A stretch of 64,000 nt of DNA, taken from positions 9,014,064-9,078,063 of the forward strand of contig NC_067115.1 of NCBI RefSeq assembly GCF_021347895.1, written 5' to 3'. Source of the DNA: Acanthochromis polyacanthus. Taxonomy: Eukaryota > Chordata > Actinopteri > Pomacentridae. Of the stretch, positions 1-11,395 are shown in pieces. The position numbers and the translations under genes were made by a program. Under the pieces are notes generated by a model, which saw only the letters and a program-made list of their open reading frames with translations, was not told the origin of the DNA and did not search any database. Each line of letters begins with the position of its first letter. Position 1 is the first letter of the stretch.

Positions 1-419
1 CCTCCCTCCAGGTACCTTATTCCTTCTTTTCCCTCCTCCAATCCATGATCATCTTCTCTCCACACCTTTTTTCTGTTCTTGTAGGTTTTCTCAATGCAGC
101 AGACCACCACCCTCCCCTGAGAGGGAAGGAAAGCAGTGAGGGAGGGAACATGAGAGTTAAAAAGGATTTGTGGGGAATGTAGAAGGAAAAAATAAAAGAG
201 GAGCTCATGGCTGCCTTCACAGCGAGAGAAATAAAGATGATGAAGGAGGAGGAAGTGAAGGCTGGAGGGAGAAAACGAGAGAAAATGAAGTCTGAAAGTG
301 CAGAGGGACGTGCAAGAATCCTAAGCAGTGTGTCATTAGACTAATACGGTAAATTTATGTGTAACTACAGAAGATTGCGGAGGGTTCACGCATTGTAAAG
401 ATATTTTTTCATGAAAAAC
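1..419. other. Intergenic, purine/pyrimidine-biased, no gene seen
   Basis: The first 300 bases are CT-rich and then GA-rich on the plus strand. The open frame on the minus strand here is low complexity (Ser/Phe/Arg/Lys rich) and looks like a composition artefact. I see no splice-bounded exon, RNA gene or recognisable transposon end. A gene ending to the left of the window cannot be excluded. Confidence 0.5.
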
Positions 420-950
420 TGTGAAAATCTGGCAGAAAAACATTGGTGTAATTTTCAAAAAGTGTAAAAACTGTGAAAGTATAGCAAATTTCTTTAAAAT
501 TCTGACATTTGAGCTGATTTAAATATAATTACAGTGGAATTCAGAATTATTGTATGTGAAAATACCGATTTTTTTGGACATTTTTACCATTTTAAACTTT
601 AAAAATGTTTCTTTTTGCAGCGAACACATAAAATAATGCATTTACTTATTGTATATCATCCATAATCTAATAAAACATCGAAAATGTGTAAAATAACAGT
701 TAAAAAAATTATTAATCTTTTTTTACAGTGAACATTTATTAAAAATTTGCAACTTTTGCTACACTGTAAAAACAATTTTTCGGTGAAAAACAGTCAAACT
801 GTGATGGTAAAAATCTGTAAACTCAAAAACTGCTTGATCCAGTTTATATAATCACTGAAAACAGTATTCATTTCATTTCTTTCTGTTGAAAAAATACATT
901 TCCCTGCTCCTGCACAGTTATTAATGGAAAAATGCTGTAATATGCCAGAT
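420..950. repeat. Copy of the dispersed TGTAAAA-rich repeat family
   Basis: The stretch shares word order with the copies at 9.1, 17.4, 25.6 and 38.1 kb: a 'tctggcag' word, then 'agcaaat', a 'gatttaaatata' word, 'gtgaaaatac(a/c)gatttttt', and later 'cactgtaaaaa'. It has no coding potential. The family is described under findings. Boundaries are approximate because flanking DNA has the same composition. Confidence 0.55.
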
Positions 951-984
951 ATTTAGTACTGTAATTTCTGACATATTACAGCAT

Positions 985-1514
985 TTATTCGATCTTGGAG
1001 GTGAACATGCTGGATGTGGAGGTCCTGGGCTGGTGTGGTTACACGTGGTCTACGGTTGTGAGGCTGGTTGGATGTACTGCCAAATTCTCTGAAACACCTC
1101 TGGAGACAACTTATGGTAGAGAAATGAACATTCAATACATTAGCAACAGCTCTGGTTGACATTCCTGCTGTCAGCATGCCAATTGCACGCTCCCTCAAAT
1201 CTTGCCACATCTGTGGCATTGTGCTGTGTGATAAAAGTGTACCTTTCAGAGTGTCCTTTTATTGTGGGCAGTCTAAGGCACACCTGTGCACTAATCATGG
1301 TGTCTAATCAGCATCTTGATATGGCACACCTGTGAGGTGGGATGGATTATCTCAGCAAAGGAGAAGTGCTCACTATCACAGATTTAGACAGATTTGTGAA
1401 CAATATTTGAGAGAAATGGTGATATTGTGTATATGGAAAAAGTTTTAGATGTTTGAGTTCATCTCATAAAAAATGGGAGCAAAAACAAAAGTGTTGTGTT
1501 TATATTTTTGTTAA
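985..1514 (-). mobile_element. Tc1-like DNA transposon, 5' part only
   Basis: Read on the minus strand from about 1514, the outer end begins with the A/T-rich 'aacaaaaatataaac' terminal sequence of an abundant vertebrate Tc1 family, followed by its untranslated leader. An ATG at 1219 then opens a transposase N-terminus: MPQMWQDLRERAIGML, followed by the helix-turn-helix words 'STRAVANVLNVHFSTIS' and 'FREFGSTSN' and the GRPR-like hook 'NRRPRVTTP'. Similarity stops near 985, inside the reading frame, so the catalytic DDE domain and the other inverted repeat are missing. It is a dead fragment. The family assignment rests on remembered sequence and motif order. Confidence 0.85.
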
Positions 1515-1569
1515 GAGTATATATTCATATATACATATGTGTATATATGTGTGTGTGTGTGTATTCATT

Positions 1570-1960
1570 TCTTTAAAGGTTCAACTTTATTTTTACAGTT
1601 ATAATATGAAATAAAGCACATTTTTAAACTGTAAAATCAACAATATGTTGCATTTCTTTACTGTAAATGAAGACAATGTTCTACGGTAATTTTACGGTAC
1701 TGTTCTACTACTACTGTATAATCTGTGATTTATCAAAACACATTTTTAGCCTGTTTTTTATTACACGTTTTTTTAGATAACACAAATTAATGCCCCATGT
1801 GTGATTTTGCTGCATATTATCTGCAATTTAACATGACAAGTACAATTTGTATTTTGACAATTTAAAAACAAAAACTACTTTTTGCATGTTTTAATCCTTA
1901 AAAAGTTGCATACAATATCAATAAAAATATTGAAAAGCGAAGTTAGTATAAAAAAATCAA
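1570..1960. repeat. Diverged copy of the TGTAAAA-rich repeat family
   Basis: Repeated words 'ttacagt', 'actgtaaa', 'tttacggt' and 'gctgcatattatctgcaatttaacat' link this stretch to the dispersed family. A short TG run (about 1548-1562) precedes it. No open reading frame of interest. Confidence 0.4.
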
Positions 1961-2860
1961 AAGATTAACTGAAGCATTTAAATTTAAAAAAAACCAAAGG
2001 AATCCAAAACACAAGCAGTTGGAAGTAAAAATAAGATAAAATTAATAATTGAAATTCCCTTAAGCTTAAATTATAGGTTGCAGCTGCTCAGTGAGTGAAA
2101 CTGTGCCCAGTAAAAACATCCGGCACCTGCAGTGTTTGTTTTGAATTAATAAATCATTTACTTGTTTTGAATCAATTATAACCCTAATTTGAAAAGTATC
2201 TTTGTAAAACACGAAATACTCATGAATAAATGAGCGACAACAAAGTTAAAACATTAATTATTTAGATGAAAACAAACACAACTTGTTCATCCAGACTGTC
2301 TTCACATTCCGATTCCAAAATCCTGATTGGTTCATATATGAATTTAACGGACTTTGACAAAAAAAAAGAAAAACATTTATTTGCAATGTTTCAGGGCTAG
2401 ATTTGGCAAAGCACTCAATATTGTAACAGCCGTGAATGCATAAAGCCCCCTAAGCCAATAAAGCATTCCCAAGAAATACATGCAAAATCTCACAAGTTAC
2501 ATGTAGATGAAAAGAGAATCAATGAATAAAAAGAATCCTTCAGAATAAATGCAGCAAGGTTTCCTCCCATTCCAATCTAGAATACAGATTTACCCTGAAA
2601 ATCTAATTTACCTTCACTGTGTCATAACTATGCACATTAAACTCACTATAAATGGATCCCACACTCCTCCAGAACCACCCATAATGAGGAAAACACATAT
2701 TTTATCCAGATAACATTTAACATGTCAGAAACATCAGTAGACTTCACTTATGGATGTACTTTTTAAGTAAAATCAACATCAAGGCCTCAATAAATCCATG
2801 CATCATGAATGCATGGAGACAATCAACAGGCCACAATGACATGTTTCAGGGCGGATTGAT
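1961..2860. other. A/T-rich intergenic DNA, nothing recognised
   Basis: The stretch holds scattered A-runs and no exon with plausible splice sites. The short plus-strand frame starting near 2754 runs into the transposon that begins at 2870 and is not a gene. Confidence 0.5.
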
Positions 2861-3175
2861 CCTTTTAGCTAGCTTAGCCGCGCTAGACCCAGGTCTGAAG
2901 ACGCAAGGGCCTAGGAACTCTCGACAGGGAGGGAGGCGGGCTAAAAGGTTGTCTATCAAATCACTCTGCAGCAGTTGGGTAGATATACAACCAATCAACG
3001 CAATGAATAGGCTGACGTAGTTCCTAGAGCGCCGCAAATCAGAGGATGCGGGAGTTCAGTGAAGTCTTATTTATCTTTCTTATCTTATCCTTTATTACCT
3101 CCGCCAGGAGGATATGTAATCACCGGAGTTTGTTTGTCTGTCCGTGTGTGTGTGTGTGTGTGTGTGTGTCTGTGT

Positions 3176-3207
<32 letters not shown>

Positions 3208-3976
3208 CTGTGTCTGTATGTGTGTGTGTGTGTCTGTTTGTCTGTTAACAGCATAACTCAAAAAGTCATGGACGGATTGTCACCAAATTTTTACAGGATG
3301 TCCGGAAGAGCACGCGTAAGAATCGATTAGATTTTGGAGGTGATCCGAATCACCGTCAGGATCCAGGAATTTTTTGAAGGTCAAAGGACAATTGAGATAT
3401 GGCGGCCGCGGCCGCCAGGCGGCCATATCTCAATTGTCCTTTGACCTTCAAAAAATTCCTGGATCCAGACGGTGATTCGGATCACCTCCAAAATCTAATC
3501 GATTCTTACGCGTGCTCTTCCGGACATCCTGTAAAAATTTGGTGACAATCCGTCCATGACTTTTTGAGTTATGCTGTTAACAGACAAACAGATACGCACA
3601 CACAGACGGACAGACAAACGGTATGGCGGAGGTATGCCCTCTCCAAGTGCTTTTCTACTCTTTCAAGTTGAATTTTAGCTTAAAATCTTTAAGGGCTGTG
3701 GCCAAAGCCGAGTCGAAAGGTAACTGTTTATTGTGCGCAGCCATCTTCTTGTCTATCCTTGTTTCTATGGTTGTTTCCGGTTGTTTCTGTCAGAATTGTC
3801 GCGCCTCTGTCGTCACTTAGTTACGCCCGCCTTCTGACGCTACACTTCATGGTGATTCGTCGGCCAGTTTTAGGAGCATCCAACCTCGAGGCTTACCAAG
3901 GGTAACTAGACCCACCCTGGCAGAGAATTAAATTCGTTGCCGTAGGTTGTCTAGCGCAGCTAGGCTACCTTTTAGC
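2861..3976. mobile_element. Non-autonomous hAT-like element with target-site duplication
   Basis: The ends are near-perfect 19-bp terminal inverted repeats: TAGCTTAGCCGCGCTAGAC at 2870-2888, and the complement of TAGCCTAGCTGCGCTAGAC at 3949-3967 (2 mismatches). The element is flanked on both sides by the identical direct repeat CCTTTTAGC (2861-2869 and 3968-3976). An 8-9 bp duplication and a TAG-starting repeat fit the hAT superfamily. The arms carry no transposase. A second transposon (3098-3632) is nested inside; without it the host element is about 560 bp. The intact duplication suggests a fairly young insertion, but no autonomous partner is visible here. Confidence 0.8.
3098..3632. mobile_element. 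Long-palindrome (fold-back) MITE flanked by TA
   Basis: The ends are inverted: CCTCCGCCA starts at 3098 and TGGCGGAGG ends at 3632, each bordered by a TA dinucleotide (3096-3097 and 3633-3634), as expected for Tc1/mariner-type insertion. Internally, 3232-3403 and 3422-3593 are inverted copies about 172 bp long that I could align without gaps and with very few mismatches. They meet at a GC-rich centre (3401-3416) that is itself a perfect 16-bp palindrome containing a NotI site. A TG microsatellite (about 3144-3231) has expanded in the left arm only. No protein is encoded. Confidence 0.85.
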
Positions 3977-6379
3977 ATGTTTTGACTAGAAGAACCATCA
4001 CTGCTGAATCTCTTTCAAAACAGTTTTCAGAGAAGAAAAAGGTGCCAGCGTCAGTACTAATGAGTAGCCCTGAACTGTTAACTTAAATTCACAAACAGGC
4101 TGGCATAAGAAACCCCCACTGTTCTGTTTCCAACATAAAACTGGAGTTAAATCCAGAAACTGCTGTCTGTCGTTGTTTTGGTGCAGTTAATGTTGTGATC
4201 AAAGCTGACGACTAAGAGCTGAAGTACGACACCATTTTGACAAATTCAAACTTTCTTTTTGTAATTCGGTTTGACAAAAACTAAAACCCCAGTCAGAGAT
4301 CACAGCTGCCATAAAGGTGGTTTTCAGTTTCTCTATTAAATCCAACTTTCTGCTTTAAAGTTTGTGAGTTGTTTTATTTGTTTGTTTTATGAAAAACAAG
4401 TGAATTACCTTTGTTGAACTCTGATCTGTAGAGGTAAAGAACACCATTATATTAAATATTGATTGACTGGTTCATAATGGAGTTAATAATGTGATGTAAA
4501 CAATGTTTATTGGGATTTTTTGGTTTCTAACATTTTTGGATAATTCAACATGTCCTGGGAAGAGCTTTGCTGTTCCTGAGAAATTAACCAAACAGGAGGC
4601 TTAAACTTGGAAAAGAGATGCAAAATATCTGCATTTATTTGTTAGTTGTTTATTAGCAAAGTATTAAAATGGATGGAATAATGAAAAAAAGCTCTTTATT
4701 AATCACTGGGTGAAGCTGCAGACTTTGCTGCTTATTAGAAAACTCAGGAGCTGTTATTAATGTGCTGCTAAACTGCAGCATTAATGGATTGTTAGAAAGC
4801 GAGAACACCGAGTGCATTTATTAATAATCTGCTGATATTTATAGCGTGTTCACAGAAATGACCAGTAAATAAAAATAAAAAATATATGCAGCTATTATCC
4901 ATTATCAAGCCATTATTTACAACTTAAAACAGCTGAAAACTTGAGAACAAACGAGTAAATAGACTTTGAGTTTGGATTGTTTCTTAAACTGCACTTTGAA
5001 GACAAAGTTGTTGAGAATTAGTAAAACTCAGTTTGGTGATGAAGACTCTGTGAAGTGGTCAAAAGCTCCAGAACAAGCAAGTAAAAGAACCTTAAAACCA
5101 TTCAAATAAACCTTAAAATATCATAAAGCAGTTCCAGTTCTTTAATCCTTACTTTTATTTTGGACTCTTTCCACTGATTTTCACTCTAATCTTTGCAAAT
5201 GTTTGCATTTTTGAGTCTTTTAACTCTGAAAAATTGCTTTTTGGCTGCTGTCAATCTACTCCGGACTCCAGATGAAGCTCCAGATGTTTCATCAGACACC
5301 GACAGTGTTCTTGGCTTTTCATTCCGGTTTTTTTGTTTGTTTGTTTTTTGTCCTTCACGTCTTCAGATTCTCTATTTTTTTAAAAAAATAACAGCTTGAA
5401 TATGACATCTTGAGTATCCATTTGGTTTTGCTGATTTGACTTTGAGTGACCTCAAAGATACAACATGCAGATGTGAATTCTATGGGATTTTTAATGGAAT
5501 GATGTGACTGAGGCTGTGCCTAGCGAGCTAACACCCACAATAGAAGCTTAAGTTCTCTAGTATTTAATGTTTAACACCAAAAGCATGGACTAACTTGGAA
5601 TCAGACACCTTGAACAAAAGTAGCTCAAACAATCAGTAAGGAACTTTTAACAAAGTTTGAATGAACCCAGAAGATCAGTGCAGTAAATCTCATCTTGTGC
5701 AGTGTTTTTAAGATGTTTTCACTTTTTTAAATGTTTTTTTTAAGAATAGAATATGCTACAGAGTAGATAAAAATGCAATAATATACTCTTTCTAAGCAAC
5801 TAAAACAACAAATTAAGGGATGATCTTAGGCCTTTTGTACAGTACTGTAGGTGATATTTTCAGTATTTCTGTTATTTATTCATATTTTTTACTTATTTTT
5901 TGGTATCTTACATCTCATTTTTCTGATATATTTGATTGAGATTGATTAAATATTCACCCTGTAGCCAGTAAAACTACATGCTATAAAAATCACATTGGTG
6001 TTTCCAATTCAAAAATGCGTAAAATGTTATAATTGCAAGTATTTTTAACGTTCTCTTGCTTTCTTCTGATCACCTCAATTAGAGAAAAGTACAATATTTT
6101 GCTTTTAACCCCAATTTCAAAGCTTTACAAGTAAATTTCACCTCTATAAATACAAATGCAGAATTTACAATTATCTGTGAAACACGTTCATACAAGCTGA
6201 AGACTATTTTTAATCATTGTGAACCTTCTGCTACAATTACAGGCAAAGACGATGTGTTTCACTGTGAATATGCTTTTATAGAGTAAATCTAAAACACTGG
6301 ACACTTAGATCCAAACAATATTTCAATGTTATTGATAATATTACTGCTCAGTAATTTATGCTGTTTCCCCATCATGTGT
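3977..6379. other. Intergenic, no gene recognised
   Basis: The region is A/T-rich. The longest frames are under 70 codons and resemble no protein I know. There is no CpG-rich patch, no clear transposon end and no exon with consensus splice sites. Scattered 'cactgtaaaa'-like words are too few to call a repeat copy. Confidence 0.5.
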
Positions 6380-6700
6380 AGAATTTAAGTTCTTGTCCAA
6401 CATTTGTGCCATATTTCACTTTCATGTACAACATTGTCAGTATGTGCAATATTTAGTTTTCATTTCATTTTCAGGTGCAATGTAATATTAGTACCTATTA
6501 CCACAGTATAATTGCCAGCATTACTATATGTTGTTTTATTGTAGCTTACTTCAGTAATGTATTATGTGTGTATGTATTATTGCCTTTTTACTTTCAGGCA
6601 CTGCAGTTCTTATGTCATTTGTTTTTTTTCTGAGCAATATCTTGCACAAGAATTTCTTTAGGATTTTTGTCTTATCTCAGTTCATATCCAGTAAATGGCC
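6380..6700 (+). mobile_element. Probable LINE 3' untranslated fragment
   Basis: The words 'caatatttagt', 'tattgcctttttac' and especially 'ttgcacaagaatttcttt' followed by 'ggattt' at about 6640-6670 match the usual 3' untranslated region of fish L2-type LINEs. No reverse transcriptase frame is present and the end is worn. The assignment is by resemblance only. Confidence 0.45.
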
Positions 6701-7828
6701 TTTTGATGGACTTTAAGACTAATGAACAACAAAAAATGGACTTATATGCTTACTGTGTTCTAATTATTTACTAATTCCCTTGAACAATTGAACAATCTTG
6801 ACAATCTTTATTGCTAAATTTCATTTTATTCGCCATTTTCTCCATCAGACCCAAGATGAAAGCCTATTTATTTTCCGGTTTCACACTGACACGGTAAAGA
6901 ATGAACTTTTATTTTGACATATAAACTTTCCCTTTCGTCTCCTCTGATGAAAGTGTTTCTCTTCTGACTCACAGGCTCTGATTTCCACAGGGGAGTCGAC
7001 CTGAGGCGACCTTTAAAATGAGATCATGACTCGTGGCGACGTCGACTCCTCCCCCTCGTCTTCCCCCCGTGTTCCCTCAGCTCCCTCTTTGACTTCCTGT
7101 TGTCATGCGTCAGTTATACATATTTCATAGAGAATCCAGTGAGGGGTAAGTGGCAGTAGGTTAGGGCTCGGTGCATTAATAAATCAAAGCAAGTCAGAAG
7201 AGTGGTGGGATTTCATACACCAGGTTGACGGTTGATGTGCTTTTTCTCCTGAAGTTAAACTTTAAGAACACATAAAGAAACCAGGCAATATTTCAGAATT
7301 GCTTAATCAATTTTTGACAGATGCACTTACAACACAGAGATCAGTGTGCTCCCAGGAGGAGAGCTGGAATCAGCTGGGAGAAACTGATCGCAAACAGAGC
7401 GAGGAAACACCTGAGAGCCTGCAGAGCTGCAGGCGATAGCATCCATCTGTTGGATGCAGGGTTACAGCTCAGTGGGGCTTCACTTCAAACGCTCACTTCA
7501 AAAGGATTCTGCATCTCAAAGAAACAGGCCTGAATTGTCGGGATTGTCCAGACTTGTTTGGGATGCAGACGGGCTCGCAGAGGTCCTGAATCTCAAACAT
7601 GTTTTTCATTTCTCATTCAGAAATTTGCTCCTGTATTATTAAATGAGAGAGAAAAAGCTGTGAAGCAACAATGTCAATGTGCTAATTCACAGTCTGTGCC
7701 ATGCAATAATGTGAAGAGTTCAATCAAAACACGGTGTTCAGACAAAGATGAAATAATAATGGTGATCTGCAGATAAATAAAAAATGTACAGATGTTCCTA
7801 TTTTGCTAAATTTCAAACAATAGCAACT
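6701..7828. other. Intergenic, slightly GC-richer segment, no gene proven
   Basis: The segment 6960-7110 is less A/T-rich, with several CpGs ('gtcgacctgaggcgacc', 'gtggcgacgtcgactcc'), and could be a regulatory element, but nothing in it is diagnostic. Overlapping frames at 7321-7776 in two phases show no recognisable domain or splice structure, so I treat them as chance. Confidence 0.4.
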
Positions 7829-8252
7829 ATCCATCCATCCATTCTCTATACACCGCTTTATCCTCACTAGGGTCATGGGGGCTGCACAGTGCCGTCGTGG
7901 TTAGCACTTTCGCCTTGCAGCAAGAAGATCCCTGGTTGAAATCCCAGGGTGGGCCCGGGATCTTTCTGTATGGAGTTTGCATGTTCTCCCTGTGCATGCG
8001 TGGGATTTCTCCGGGCACTCCGGCTTCCTCCCACAGTCCAAAAATATGCTGAGGTTAACTGATTACTCTAAATTGCCCGTAGGTGTGAATGCGAGTGTGA
8101 TTGTCTGTCTGTATATGTAGCCCTGCGACAGACTGGCGACCTGTCCAGGGTGTCCCCTGCCTTCGACCGAGTCAGCTGAGATAGACTCCAGCACCCCCCG
8201 CGACCCTAGTGAGGATAAAGCAGTGTATAGAGAATGGATGGATGGATGGATG
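7829..8252 (+). mobile_element. tRNA-related SINE with inverted copy of its own tail
   Basis: The SINE body starts near 7876 with an A-box-like 'gtggttagcac' (about 7898-7908) and a B-box-like 'ggttgaaatcc' (7934-7944), both arranged like RNA polymerase III tRNA promoters. It continues through the common fish SINE core ('tggagtttgcatgttctcc', 'ctcccacagtccaaaaa', 'gactggcgacctgtccaggg') to an ATGG repeat tail ending at about 8252. Immediately before the body, 7829-7874 is the reverse complement of the tail (8205-8250) with few mismatches, so the transcript could fold end to end. A second full copy lies at 45143-45498. Confidence 0.8.
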
Positions 8253-9114
8253 AATTTGAAATGAACGATTGCGCTCTAGATATCTGTTTTCACTTTGACA
8301 TGAAAGAGTCTTCGTTTTATAAATTCTTGTCAAAGAAGTCAAAGTACATTGACCAGTGTAGAAAAGCAGTAGAAAAGGAAAACTTCCAGAGGTGGTGACT
8401 ACATAGACACTATAACTGTCTCTTCCTCAACAGCAGCATGTGAGATTGCATTAATGAAGTGTAATGATGCAACAGAGACTAATTATCTTGCAGCATATAC
8501 AGTCTAGAAATCAAATCCAGCATAACTCACAGTGCAACTTCAAAAGGAAGGATAATGTTGCTCCATAGCTGCTTGACTTGTCAATGGGGAGCTTTTTCTT
8601 CAACATATTACCCATATCAACTTAGAAAAGACTAAAAAAAAAGTCATTATTGCAGGTTTAGGAAAGTTGTATACTTCATTGCACAAAGGCAGAATAAGTG
8701 AAGGTGTAACTGCCTTTTCCCACCTTCAGCTTCAGTGCTTAGTTTATTTCAGAGGCAGGTTTTCTTCCCAGGTCATGGACTGCTGCTGTTGCCTGCCTCT
8801 GAAGCCCACTGAGGCACATGTCTGATATTCAAAGCTCTGTACTGGGAGGAATCACACCTCAGTTGTTCAAAATGACTGGCTAAAAAAAGGGAGGCACGCA
8901 TCCGCCTTGATGCAGCGCTACCCAGGAAGCCTCATTATCCTCCCTGCACCCTTCCCGGAAGCCTCTGCTGATCAGTAAATGCCACAAGTTCGACTCCCTG
9001 CTGTATCATGGAAAGGAGGATGGAAAGGAGGAAGATGGAATTCTCCATCTCTGTCTCCTCTGAGGGAAAAAAAGATTCAAGCCTCTCAAAAATAAAATAT
9101 CACCCCTACATGGA
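8253..9114. other. Intergenic, no gene recognised
   Basis: This is mixed-composition DNA without CpG clustering. The stretch around 8740-8960 is GC-richer ('cttcccaggtcatgg', 'gaagcctctgctgatc'), but I can assign no exon or transposon to it. Confidence 0.45.
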
Positions 9115-9830
9115 TGCACTGTAAAAAGAAAAAGATTTTGGCAGCAAGAGTGCCAGAAAAAAAAACCCAGTATGAAACATACTGTAACTGTCAAAAATTT
9201 AAAGGAGGGAAAAAGAGGAAATAATGACAAAAATAATTCATGTATACAATTCCTTTCAAAAACCAGCAAATATCTGTAACATAATGGTGCTTTTGCAGGT
9301 TTAATACAGTAAAATGGTACAATTTTAAAAGTCAAATATCTTTTAAATTATGAATTACCATTTGTAGAAATACAGATTTTTCATGTAGACACACTTTTTT
9401 GTTGTTGTTTTTACAGTCAACATGAAAACTGATACTTTTTTCTGGTATTTTACTATATATTATCAATAACTTAACAAAACTCAGAAAATCCTTTAAAATA
9501 CATCCTTGAATTGTGAGAATTGAAACTATTGGACATTTATTCATTTATGTATTTTTGAAAATCTGACCAGAAGTCAAAATAATATCACAAACCTGTATTG
9601 TTACAAATTGTAATTCTTTTTTTTCTTTTCTAACAACATTTGGCTGTAAAATTATATTATTTTACAGTATTAAAATTAGCAAAAATCTAATTATTTTACA
9701 GATATTTGCTGTTACTTGACAGCAACAGTATGTACACGAAGGAAATTATTTTTGAACAGATTTTCCCTGTTTTGTAAAGTTACAGAAAAAAACCACTGAT
9801 TTGCATGAATTTTGATGCGTGAATCAACTA
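9115..9830. repeat. Copy of the TGTAAAA-rich repeat family
   Basis: It starts with 'cactgtaaaaag' and then 'ttttggcagcaagagtgccagaaaaa', the same order as the copy at 17.44 kb. It continues with 'agcaaatatctgtaa', 'ccatttgtagaaatacagattttt', 'acagtcaacatg' and 'ttaacaaaac'. The second half turns to the complementary orientation ('ccctgttttgtaaagttaca'). The two open frames on the minus strand here are products of the A/T-rich repeat, not genes. Confidence 0.65.
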
Positions 9831-10655
9831 AAAATAGATTTGTTTATTTATTTACTTGTGTCTGCAATATTATAACTAGCTGTAACTTATTAAAGATGAG
9901 AGTTATTTTTCCTACAAGACTTTTCCCAACATGAAGCGGCTCCACTTTTAGAAACAACCAGGTCGATAGTCCAAACCCCTCCACCGTGTGCAGACATTCT
10001 TCTTCGTTTTATTTGTTGAGGATGGCAAAACCCAAATTACACGGCGCTGCTTTGTCACCCCAATGTTAACAAGAGCAATCGCTGCGGTTCTGAACTGAAG
10101 CATTATTCCTGTCTTGCCTCTGCCACGGGGGACAGCTTATGAATTAATGAGATGTCAGCAGAGGTGTCACGTCTTTATCCACTCAATCTCTCCAAAAAGA
10201 AAAAAAAAAAAACACAACCTGCAAAGAGGAATTGATACAAGGCAGCGCCATGAATCTTGTCTGTCCTGACTCTGGGGGCCTCATCTTTTTAAAAAATACT
10301 TTGTTTTGTTATGACAGATATGCATGTGGGATTAAAGAAAAACTAGACTAAACCAGCTAAATCCACTTATTTTGGTGTCAGGATGCAGTTCATGATTGAT
10401 TCAGGAGGGATGTTTTTATCAGAAACCTGCCATTCAGGTTTTAAACAGAAGAGGGATGATTGACTTGACAGCTGATAATAGATTACTGTTCTTTAGATTT
10501 CTGCTGCTGTTGTCATGATACACAATTAAGCAAGAAAATATCAGCTGGTGCATGAAGAAATTTAGTGGAAAACAGGTTCTTCTCTTGTGTTCGAAGTATC
10601 AGAATCACCTCTGGTTGGTCTCTACAATAAAACATGTAAAAACACGGTGACTTCA
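9831..10655. other. Intergenic, no gene recognised
   Basis: There is a short homopolymer A run near 10200 and otherwise unremarkable sequence. No splice-flanked exon or RNA gene was seen. Confidence 0.45.
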
Positions 10656-10736
10656 CCCCAAGTCAGCTGGGATAGACTCCAGCACCCCCCACCACCCAAA
10701 TGAGGATTAAACGGTGTATAGAGAATGGATGGATGT
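10656..10736 (+). mobile_element. 3' end fragment of the ATGG-tailed SINE
   Basis: The stretch matches the last about 80 bases of the SINE at 7.83-8.25 kb: 'gtcagctgggatagactcc', 'agcacccccc', 'gtgtatagagaatggatgg'. The tRNA-like head is absent, as is typical of 5' truncation. Confidence 0.75.
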
Positions 10737-10864
10737 TTCTGAGTAATGTTGCTGCAGACAGACAGACAAACGTACGCCGATTGTCACATAACTCCACCAT
10801 GTTCCTTAGTGGAGTAACAGTGTGGAAAACATTAGACGCTATTTGTATGGGCTTCTGTTATACA

Positions 10865-11160
10865 CTCTAAATAAATAAAAGGTTTTTTTTTACAGCAGAT
10901 TTTAACTGTAATTTTTGTCATAATTTACTGTTAGATTGCAGATTTTACCCGTGCTTTGTTAAATTACAGGTACAATCCATTAAAATCACAGAAAAAAGTA
11001 TTAATTTATATGTTCACTGTAAAAAAAAAAACCATCTCACATCTCTGTATTTTTTGAGTGGTATAATTTTAGGAAATAGATACTTAGTTTTAATATTTGT
11101 TCTTATAATTAAAAGTAAAGATACATTGTATTTTTGTGAATTTCTTGGGTGTAATTATTT
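10865..11160. repeat. Copy of the TGTAAAA-rich repeat family
   Basis: Words 'gattttaactgtaa', 'tgctttgttaaattacaggta', 'aatcacagaaaaaagtattaattt' and 'tgttcactgtaaaaa' follow the complementary-orientation order seen at 17.9 and 39.2 kb. Confidence 0.6.
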
Positions 11161-11174
11161 TCGGTTAACCTTTA

Positions 11175-11395
11175 TGTTGGTAGGCCTGAGGGGCTGATTA
11201 GGGGATGCCTATAAAAGTCTGGCAGTTGAGTGAGAGCGAGGGCAGAGGGAAGGAGCGCCACAACACACCAGTTCACCGCCTTTGCTGTTTGTGTTCTTCT
11301 CATGTGAATGTTGATGAATAAACACGAGGTTGGTCTGCACCTTAGCTCGCCTCAGGCCTCCTGCTTTATCCAACAGCAAAACGGTCATCCTAACA
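11175..11395 (+). mobile_element. Candidate solo LTR of a retroelement
   Basis: A 221-bp block starts with TGTTGG and ends with CCTAACA, near-inverted TG...CA ends typical of long terminal repeats. Inside, in functional order, are a TATA box (TATAAAAG, 11210-11217), a GC-richer leader, and a polyadenylation signal (AATAAA, 11317-11322). No gag or pol sequence flanks it, so it would be a solo LTR left after recombination. I could not find a matching target-site duplication, which weakens the call. A SINE or an old promoter-containing fragment are alternatives. Confidence 0.5.

Noticed and set aside
7828..8018. tRNA gene inside the SINE head
   Set aside because: A- and B-box-like words are present, but the sequence lacks a cloverleaf and continues into a repeat core. 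It is a SINE, not a functional tRNA gene.
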